Assembly: GCA_003242205.1 (NCBI GenBank)
Contig: QGUR01000156.1
Span: forward strand, 1 to 10,380
Length of the DNA: 10,380 nucleotides
From: Chloroflexota bacterium
Lineage (GTDB): Bacteria > Chloroflexota > Anaerolineae > Aggregatilineales > Phototrophicaceae
Direction: 5' to 3'
Below, piece by piece: positions 5,201-10,380 of this stretch. The notes below the pieces were generated by a model, which was not told the origin of the DNA, did no database searches, and saw nothing but the letters and a program-made list of their open reading frames with translations. The translations under genes were made by a program, and so were the position numbers. Each line of letters opens with the position of its first letter. Position 1 is the first letter of the stretch.

Positions 5201-7102
5201 ATGAGAAGTGAGTTTGAAGTCGCCTTCAATGAGATAGCGGAGCTGCGCTCGCTACCGCGCGACATCGTGCTTGAGGCACTCAGCACGGCGCTCGTCTCCG
5301 CCTACAAGCGTGATGCGGGTGTTGGGTCGTCGCAGCGCGTTGAAGCGACCATTGACCCGGTGACCGGCCGCGCTCGGATTCTGGTTGAAAAGGAAGTCGT
5401 CGAGTCGGTCATGGACAGCCGCACCGAAGTGACGCTGGAAAAAGCGCGTTATTACGACCCCGAAGCGAACCTGGGCGATACGGTCATGGTTCAGGTCGAG
5501 GGTACGACCAAGAAATTCGGTCGTATTGCCGCGCAGACAGCCAAACAGGTCATCCTGCAGAAAATTCGCGAGGCCGAGCGCACGGCTCTCTATGAAGAGT
5601 TTTCGGCCAAAGAGGGCGAGGTCATGACCGGCGTTGTTCAGAGCGTCAACCAGAACATGGTTACCGTGATGCTCAACAACAAAGCCGAGGCCATTCTACC
5701 TCGTGCCCAGCAGATTCCCGGCGAGCGCTACAAGCCGCACGACAAAGTGCGCGTGTATTTGCTCGAAGTCAAACGCAGTAGCCGCGGCCCGCAGATCATC
5801 GTCAGCCGCAGCCACCGCAATATGCTTCGCCGGCTGCTTGAATACGAAGTGCCGGAAATTTACAACGGGCAGGTCGAAATCAAGAGCATCGCGCGTGAGG
5901 CCGGCTATCGTTCCAAGGTCGCCGTCGCGGCCCTTCAGGAAGGTGTGGACCCGGTTGGGGCATGCGTTGGCATGCGCGGTATCCGCATCCAGAACATCGT
6001 TAAAGAGCTGCACGAAGAGAAGATCGACGTTATCGAGTGGAACCCCAACCAGGAGATCTTCATCAGTAAGGCGCTCAGCCCGGCCCGCGTGAGCGGGGTT
6101 TATCTCGAAGACGATCCGGACACCGGCCGCACGGCTGTGGTGATCGTGCCGGACGACCAACTGTCGCTGGCAATTGGTCGTGAAGGCCAGAATGCGCGCC
6201 TGGCGGCCAAGCTGACCGGCTGGCGTATCGACATTAAGAGCGTGGCCGAAGCCGTTCAGGAAGCGCTCGATAACCTGGACTCGCCGCTGTTGGCCGACCT
6301 GCAAACGACGCAGCCGGAAATGATCGCCGAAGTGCGGCGCATCATGGACAAGCGCGCCAACAACCGCGCGGTCATGCCGGAAGAGTTCACCCTGCTCGGC
6401 AAATTTGCCGACCTTGTCCAGCGCCGCATTATGGCCCAGCGTGAGGCCGCGCGTCAGAAGCGGCTGGCCGAAATCGATGCTGTCCGGCAGACGCTGCCAC
6501 AGGCCGCGTTCCAGATGCCGGTCGACGTGCTCGACGTTTCCGATGAGATCAAGGAAGCGCTCCAGCCACTGGGCAATGTCGGCGAGATCATGTTGCGGTT
6601 CCTGATCGACGAGCGCCGGCTGCGTAATCTGCTGCACGAAGCGCCGTCCGGTGCGTTGGAAGAACTACGCGACGCGCTGGATCGCCTTGTTGTGCCGGAA
6701 TTCATCGAGGAAAAGGCAGGGGATAAGGCGGCTGAAGCCGGCGCACAAGAGGAAACGCAAGCTGCGCTGGAAGCCGAGCAACCTGCCGAGGCCAGTGAAG
6801 CGCTCGAAGCGCCGGAGGTTGCCTTTGGCGACGAAGTTCTGCCGCTGCCCGACAAGCGTGTAAAGGAAACCGCGCCTGTCGCCGGCGTCGAACCGCTGAT
6901 CGACGATCTGATCTTCGATGAAGAAGATGACGTTGATGTTATCGAAACGAAGGTCAGCAAGGGCGGCAAGAAGAGCAAGAAGAAAGAGCGCTTGCAGCGT
7001 CGCCAGATCATCTATGATGAGGATCTGGGCGAGATGGTGGTGAAACGCCGTCGCAAGGGCAGCCGCAAGGGCGGCAGCGCCTGGGATGAATGGGAAGAAT
7101 AG
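5201..7102 (+). CDS. nusA: Transcription termination/antitermination factor NusA with a long C-terminal tail
   Basis: NusA binds RNA polymerase and nascent RNA and controls pausing, intrinsic termination and antitermination. The 633 residues show the N-terminal polymerase-binding domain (1-130; LPRDIVLEALSTALVSAYKR at 18-37 is diagnostic) and an S1 domain (about 138-203). KH1 follows with its loop GMRG (257-260), then KH2 with GREG (326-329) in DDQLSLAIGREGQNARLAAKLTGW. From about 365 the protein departs from the classical pattern. A helical segment (370-500) is followed by an Ala/Glu-rich acidic stretch (503-545), a second acidic patch (568-582), a lysine-rich run (586-597) and a basic, Gly/Ser-rich end with a WDEWEE terminus. 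The family is usually 350-500 residues, so the tail is large. The ATG is set by the conserved MRSEF start. The gene is first in its operon, six bases before rnpM. Confidence 0.96.
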   Translation: MRSEFEVAFNEIAELRSLPRDIVLEALSTALVSAYKRDAGVGSSQRVEATIDPVTGRARILVEKEVVESVMDSRTEVTLEKARYYDPEANLGDTVMVQVEGTTKKFGRIAAQTAKQVILQKIREAERTALYEEFSAKEGEVMTGVVQSVNQNMVTVMLNNKAEAILPRAQQIPGERYKPHDKVRVYLLEVKRSSRGPQIIVSRSHRNMLRRLLEYEVPEIYNGQVEIKSIAREAGYRSKVAVAALQEGVDPVGACVGMRGIRIQNIVKELHEEKIDVIEWNPNQEIFISKALSPARVSGVYLEDDPDTGRTAVVIVPDDQLSLAIGREGQNARLAAKLTGWRIDIKSVAEAVQEALDNLDSPLLADLQTTQPEMIAEVRRIMDKRANNRAVMPEEFTLLGKFADLVQRRIMAQREAARQKRLAEIDAVRQTLPQAAFQMPVDVLDVSDEIKEALQPLGNVGEIMLRFLIDERRLRNLLHEAPSGALEELRDALDRLVVPEFIEEKAGDKAAEAGAQEETQAALEAEQPAEASEALEAPEVAFGDEVLPLPDKRVKETAPVAGVEPLIDDLIFDEEDDVDVIETKVSKGGKKSKKKERLQRRQIIYDEDLGEMVVKRRRKGSRKGGSAWDEWEE

Positions 7103-7108
7103 CGGCTC

Positions 7109-7390
7109 ATGAAAGAGCAGCTTGCACAGCGTCGTAAGCACGTTCCGACGCGCACCTGCGTAGCCTGTCGCAGTAAGGCCGGCAAACGCGCGTTGGTGCG
7201 CCTGGTGCGAACTGAAAACGGTGTTTTCGTCGATCCGTCGGGCAAGATGAACGGGCGCGGCGCTTATCTGTGTGAGCAAGAGAGTTGCTGGCAACGTGCC
7301 CTAACGACCGATGTTTTAGACAAAGCATTGCGTGTAACGTTGACCGCAGAAGATCGTGAACGCCTGAAAATGGCGAAACCGTTGCCATGA
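7109..7390 (+). CDS. rnpM: YlxR-family RNA-binding protein, RNase P modulator RnpM
   Basis: The 93-residue protein is a single YlxR (DUF448) domain. It has the family signature RTCVACR (residues 15-21), the segment FVDPSGKMNGRGAYLC (40-55) and CW (60-61), plus a basic N-terminus. YlxR proteins are small cytosolic RNA binders nearly always encoded between nusA and infB. In Bacillus subtilis the protein was shown to bind the RNase P RNA and modulate RNase P, hence RnpM. The gene starts six bases after nusA, with GGGAAG upstream inside the nusA end, so the two are cotranscribed and probably coupled. The RNase P role is carried over from family knowledge. Confidence 0.92.
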   Translation: MKEQLAQRRKHVPTRTCVACRSKAGKRALVRLVRTENGVFVDPSGKMNGRGAYLCEQESCWQRALTTDVLDKALRVTLTAEDRERLKMAKPLP

Positions 7391-7501
7391 CGCGCAAACG
7401 GTATCTGAATTTTAGTATTTGGGCAGCGTCGGGTGAGGTAGGAATGGGTTCATAGCAACCTGCTTCTACCTGGCCCATCCTGCCCTGTATGGGAGGAATG
7501 T
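7391..7501 (+). promoter_or_regulatory. Structured rnpM-infB intercistronic leader with alternative folds
   Basis: The 111-base gap has no gene; ylxQ, common here in Firmicutes, is absent. Fold A pairs 7437-7448 with 7474-7484 (11 bp, one bulged A and one G-T pair), with a small AGCA/TGCT hairpin inside, and leaves the Shine-Dalgarno GGGAGGA (7491-7497) open. Fold B pairs AGGTAG (7436-7441) with CTACCT (7466-7471), and CCCAT (7474-7478) with ATGGG (7489-7493), which covers part of the Shine-Dalgarno. The folds share bases and cannot coexist. Pairings were checked by eye; regulation of infB translation is inference. Confidence 0.45.
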
Positions 7502-9307
7502 ATGGCTCAGGAGAAGCAGGTTGTTCTCGTACCCGACTATCTCACTGTTCGGGAACTTGCCGAACTGATTGATGCCAGTCCAATCGAAGTGATGAAACGC
7601 CTGATTGCCAACGGCGTCATGGCGTCCATCAACCAGCAGATCGACTACGACACTGCTGCGATTGTCATCGAGGAAATGGGCTTTGAAGCCCAGTCTGCGA
7701 CAGCCATTGCTGCCGCGCAAGAAAAGGCCGAACGCGCCGAAACGGCGCAGACATGGCGCAAAATGTATGCCGCCGAACGGCCTGAAGATCTGGTGCCGCG
7801 CCCGCCGATTGTGACCATCCTCGGTCACGTTGACCACGGCAAAACCACACTGTTAGACACCATTCGCAAGACCAAGGTCGCTGAAAGTGAAGCCGGCGGC
7901 ATCACCCAGCACATCGGCGCATACCGCGCGATGCACAATGGCCGCCAGATCACGTTCCTTGACACGCCCGGCCATGAGGCTTTTACGGCAATGCGCGCGC
8001 GTGGCGCGCAAGGCGCCGACATTGCCATTCTGGTCGTCGCGGCGGACGATGGCGTCATGCCAACGACCCGCGAGGCGATCAACCATGCTCGTGCGGCCAA
8101 CGTGCCGATTGTCGTCGCCATTACCAAGATTGACAGGCGAAATGCCAATGTCGAGCGTGTAAAGCAGGAACTGGCCGATCTTGGCCTCGTGCCGGACGAC
8201 TGGGACGGTGACGTGATGATGGTTCCGGTGTCTGCGCCAATGGGCGAGGGCATTGAAGACCTGCTCGAGGCGGTGCTGCTGGTCGCCGACGACAGCGAGA
8301 TTGTCGCCAATCCGAAGGCCAGCCCGGCGGGTATGGTCATCGAAGCGGCGATCGACCGCAGCCGCGGCGCGATGGCGACATTGCTGGTTCTGAACGGCAC
8401 GCTGCAACTTGGCGATGTCATCGTGGCCGGCCTTGCTCAGGGCCGTATCAAAGCCATGTTCGACGAAAACGGTAAGCCGGTTAAGAAGGCCGGGCCTTCC
8501 ATGCCGGTCGCCGTGCTCGGCCTCGATAGCCTGCCGGAGCCGGGCGATACCTTTGAGAAGGTCGCAAACGAAAAGGTTGCCCGCGCGCTGGTGGCTGAAC
8601 GACGCGAAGCCAGCGCCGCTGCCCGCAGCCAGCCGAGCCGCGCGGCTGTCACGCTCGAAGACCTGTTCTCGCAGGTGCGTCAGGGCGAAACCAAGGAACT
8701 CAACATTGTCCTGAAGGTCGATGTTCAGGGGACGCTGCAGCCGATTGTTGACTCGCTGAAGCAACTGGCGTCGAAGAACAGTGAAGGCATCGGCGTCAAC
8801 ATCCTCATGGCTGAGACCGGCAACATTAGCGAAAGCGATGTTATGCTGGCGAGCGCGTCGAATGCCATTGTCATTGGCTTTAACGTCAGCGTCGACACTG
8901 CTGCCCGCCGGTCCGCCGAATCGCAGGGCGTCGAAATCCGCCTGTACGACGTCATTTACAAGCTGCTGGAAGACGTCGAGATGGCGCTCGAAGGCTTGCT
9001 TGAACCGGTCTATAACGAGCGGGTGATCGGTGTGGCTGAGGTGCGTCAGGTCATTCGCATTTCCAAAGTCGGTAACGTCGCTGGCTGTTTCATCCGTGAA
9101 GGAGAAGCCCGCCGCAACGCGCGTGCGCGCCTGCGTCGTAACGGTGAGCTGATCGTGGAAAACACGACCGTTGCGTCGCTCAAGCGTTTCAACGAGGACG
9201 TGCGCGAGGTGCGAACCGGCTTTGAATGCGGCATTTCGCTGAGCAACGTCAGCGATTATCAGGTTGGCGACCTGATTGAGTTCTTCGTTATCGAGCGCGT
9301 GAGCTAA
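7502..9307 (+). CDS. infB: Translation initiation factor IF-2
   Basis: IF-2 is the GTPase that brings formyl-Met-tRNA to the 30S subunit and promotes subunit joining. The 601-residue protein has one IF2_N domain (about 7-60; VRELAELIDASPIEVMKRL) and a short linker. The G domain carries G1 GHVDHGKTT (108-116), G2 GGITQHI (132-138) and G3 DTPGH (154-158). G4 is TKID (208-211) instead of the usual NKID, and G5 is SAP (244-246) instead of the usual SAK-like motif. Domain II, domain III and the C-terminal tRNA-binding domain (about 500-601, with GxxxxCFIREG-type and LKRFNEDVREV segments) follow and are complete. It lacks the long charged N-terminal extension of proteobacterial IF-2. The ATG has GGAGG five bases upstream. 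It lies in the nusA operon, upstream of rbfA. Confidence 0.97.
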   Translation: MAQEKQVVLVPDYLTVRELAELIDASPIEVMKRLIANGVMASINQQIDYDTAAIVIEEMGFEAQSATAIAAAQEKAERAETAQTWRKMYAAERPEDLVPRPPIVTILGHVDHGKTTLLDTIRKTKVAESEAGGITQHIGAYRAMHNGRQITFLDTPGHEAFTAMRARGAQGADIAILVVAADDGVMPTTREAINHARAANVPIVVAITKIDRRNANVERVKQELADLGLVPDDWDGDVMMVPVSAPMGEGIEDLLEAVLLVADDSEIVANPKASPAGMVIEAAIDRSRGAMATLLVLNGTLQLGDVIVAGLAQGRIKAMFDENGKPVKKAGPSMPVAVLGLDSLPEPGDTFEKVANEKVARALVAERREASAAARSQPSRAAVTLEDLFSQVRQGETKELNIVLKVDVQGTLQPIVDSLKQLASKNSEGIGVNILMAETGNISESDVMLASASNAIVIGFNVSVDTAARRSAESQGVEIRLYDVIYKLLEDVEMALEGLLEPVYNERVIGVAEVRQVIRISKVGNVAGCFIREGEARRNARARLRRNGELIVENTTVASLKRFNEDVREVRTGFECGISLSNVSDYQVGDLIEFFVIERVS

Positions 9308-9314
9308 GCTCTAA

Positions 9315-9377
9315 CGCTCATCCCCGATCCCTCGCTGAACGAGGACTTCGTTTGCAGCGAGGAGTTAGGGATGAGCG
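9315..9377 (+). repeat. Nested three-tier palindrome in the infB-rbfA gap
   Basis: Three perfect stems are stacked. The outer stem is CGCTCATCCC (9315-9324) with GGGATGAGCG (9368-9377). The middle stem is CCTCGCTG (9330-9337) with CAGCGAGG (9355-9362, reading CAGCGAGG on the plus strand). The inner stem is AACGA (9338-9342) with TCGTT (9348-9352), closing a five-base loop. There is no T-tract, so termination is unlikely. CTAAC (9311-9315) can also pair with GTTAG (9364-9368) in competition with the outer stem. The structure ends 17 bases before the rbfA Shine-Dalgarno. It could be an mRNA processing or stability element, or a copy of a dispersed intergenic palindromic repeat. Confidence 0.65.
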
Positions 9378-9406
9378 CGCGCGTTGTTCCAGTCAGGAGG
9401 CGACCC

Positions 9407-9757
9407 ATGAGTATCAAACAGGTCCGAATGGCGGGCCGCATCCGGACGATTCTGAGCGAGTTGCTGCTGCGCGAAGTGTCTGACCCGCGTTTGCAGGGCA
9501 TTACCGTTACGGATGTTGAACTGGACCCGGAATTGCAATACGCGCGGGTGTATGTCAATGCTCTAGGCGACGAGAGCCGGCAGGCAGAAGTGATGGCCGG
9601 GTTGGAACGCGCGAAAGGTTTCCTGCGTCGTGAGGTGGGTAGCCGCGTGCGTCTGCGTAAGACGCCGGAACTGCATTTCTACTGGGATGCCAGTCTCGCT
9701 CGTGGGGAACGCATCCACGAAATTCTCTCGAGTCTCGACATTCCTCCGGAAGAATAG
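9407..9757 (+). CDS. rbfA: Ribosome-binding factor A, 30S maturation
   Basis: RbfA is a small KH-fold protein that helps complete 16S rRNA 5'-end maturation and 30S assembly, notably in the cold. The 116-residue length is typical. The family pattern is clear: an N-terminal helix with RIRTILSELLLREVSDPRL (11-29), the strand region VTDVELDPELQYARVYVN (34-51), the helix containing the AxG kink (A69-K70-G71) and a strand ending RLRKTPELHFYWD (82-94). I chose the ATG at 9407 because AGGAGG lies six bases upstream (9395-9400) and the family N-terminus fits. An in-frame ATG at 9371 sits inside the intercistronic palindrome and would add 12 non-family residues. It follows infB after 99 bases and precedes nrnA by four. 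Confidence 0.95.
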   Translation: MSIKQVRMAGRIRTILSELLLREVSDPRLQGITVTDVELDPELQYARVYVNALGDESRQAEVMAGLERAKGFLRREVGSRVRLRKTPELHFYWDASLARGERIHEILSSLDIPPEE

Positions 9758-9761
9758 ACGA

Positions 9762-10380
9762 ATGACGAACAACCTCAACTGGCAGGGGGCGAGCGACGCC
9801 ATCAACAATGCCGGCACGATCTTGTTGGTGACCCATATCGATCCCGACGGCGACGCGATTGGATCGCTGCTTGGGCTGGCGAACGCTCTACGGGCGCGTG
9901 GAAAAACGGTCGATGCCGTCGTCGATGGCGGCGTACCGGCCTCTCTCCAATTCCTGCCCGGTGCGGAGACGGTTCTCTCATCGCTTACACAGGGCGAGTG
10001 GGACGTCATGGTTTCGCTTGATTCGAGCGACGAGCCGCGCACGGGTGAAGCAGGCGTGTATGGGCGGGCGCATAGCCGTCTGGTGATCAATGTCGATCAC
10101 CATCCGACCAATACAGGCTTTGGCGACCTGCATCTCGTCATGCCGGAAGCCGTCTCGACCACCGAAATCGTCTTGGCGTGGCTGCGCCACATGGGGCAGG
10201 AAATTACGCCGGACATCGCTCGCCCGCTGCTGACCGGGCTGGTCACGGATACGCGCGGTTTCCGCACGAGCAATGTGCGCGCTTCGACGCTTGGGGAAGC
10301 GCAGCGCCTGATGGAAGCGGGTGCTTCGCTGACCGAAGTGACGCGCAGGGTTGTGTATACCAACCCAACCAAATTATTGA
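9762..10380 (+). CDS. nrnA: DHH-family oligoribonuclease/pAp phosphatase NrnA, N-terminal part (cut by window edge)
   Basis: The open frame runs from the ATG at 9762 to the window end without a stop (206 codons), about two-thirds of a typical protein of 310-330 residues. DHH-family metal-binding motifs are present in order: THIDPDGDAIGS (24-35), SLDSSD (85-90), NVDHHPTNTGFG (110-121) and the TDT of GLVTDTRGF (159-167). The C-terminal DHHA1 domain lies beyond the window. NrnA degrades very short RNAs (nanoRNA) to nucleotides and dephosphorylates pAp to AMP. The gene starts four bases after rbfA, with GGAAG (9748-9752) nine bases upstream, so it is part of the same operon. A DHH gene after rbfA is common in Gram-positive and related phyla, often with truB next; whether truB follows here cannot be seen. 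Confidence 0.92.
   Translation, partial: MTNNLNWQGASDAINNAGTILLVTHIDPDGDAIGSLLGLANALRARGKTVDAVVDGGVPASLQFLPGAETVLSSLTQGEWDVMVSLDSSDEPRTGEAGVYGRAHSRLVINVDHHPTNTGFGDLHLVMPEAVSTTEIVLAWLRHMGQEITPDIARPLLTGLVTDTRGFRTSNVRASTLGEAQRLMEAGASLTEVTRRVVYTNPTKLL

Noticed and set aside
5696..6637. A 313-codon open frame on the minus strand inside nusA
   Set aside because: It lies wholly antisense to the conserved S1/KH region of nusA, has a composition expected from reading a GC-rich gene backwards (many His, Asp, Leu, Arg) and shows no family I recognise.
7382..7418. Possible internal promoter before infB (TTGCCA and TAGTAT)
   Set aside because: The spacer between the two boxes is 25 bases, too long for a sigma-70-type promoter, and no better pairing was found.
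7853..8764. A 303-codon open frame on the minus strand inside infB
   Set aside because: It is antisense to the essential G domain and domain II of IF-2; codon bias of infB alone explains the lack of stops.
1..10380. CRISPR arrays, tRNA or rRNA genes, phage or toxin-antitoxin/defence genes
   Set aside because: No regularly spaced direct repeats, no cloverleaf with a T-loop, no rRNA-like sequence and no defence-type protein motifs were seen on either strand.

Overview
The window looks like chromosomal DNA of a moderately GC-rich bacterium, most probably a member of the Chloroflexota (Anaerolineae-like). That placement is an inference. It rests on the style of the secreted P-domain/Ig/proline-linker protein, a NusA with a long charged tail, a compact IF-2 and general protein character. 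No rRNA or other marker is present to prove it.

Layout. (1) Bases 1-212 hold the left end of an IS200/IS605-type insertion sequence: the first 32 codons of the TnpA transposase on the minus strand and a subterminal hairpin. (2) Bases 241-2206 hold a promoter, an overlapping two-gene sugar-catabolism unit (a Gfo/Idh/MocA dehydrogenase followed by a ThuA-like protein, the ThuB/ThuA pairing) and a strong hairpin that probably terminates transcription from both sides. (3) Bases 2245-4684 carry two minus-strand genes. One encodes an exported protein with a proprotein-convertase P domain and a putative Ig domain but no protease. The other is uppP (undecaprenyl-diphosphatase), which has a TTG start, a near-consensus promoter and a hairpin at the 5' end of its message. 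(4) Bases 5013-10380 are a transcription/translation operon, nusA - rnpM (ylxR) - infB - rbfA - nrnA, with nrnA cut by the window edge. rimP, usually first in this operon, and ylxQ, often found before infB, are both absent from the expected places.

How the genes work together. NusA controls pausing, termination and antitermination. RnpM (YlxR) modulates RNase P. IF-2 loads initiator tRNA. RbfA matures the 30S subunit. NrnA degrades the shortest RNA fragments. The unit therefore joins transcription, ribosome maturation, translation initiation and RNA turnover. Its non-coding parts are unusually structured. A near-consensus promoter is followed about ten bases after the predicted transcription start by an intrinsic-terminator hairpin. 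The rnpM-infB gap can be drawn in two mutually exclusive folds, one of which covers the infB ribosome-binding site. The infB-rbfA gap holds a nested, three-tier palindrome.

The genes are known families and I see no new defence or mobile system. The best candidates for undescribed biology are the cis-regulatory elements of the nusA operon, above all the promoter-proximal terminator, which could let NusA regulate its own operon.
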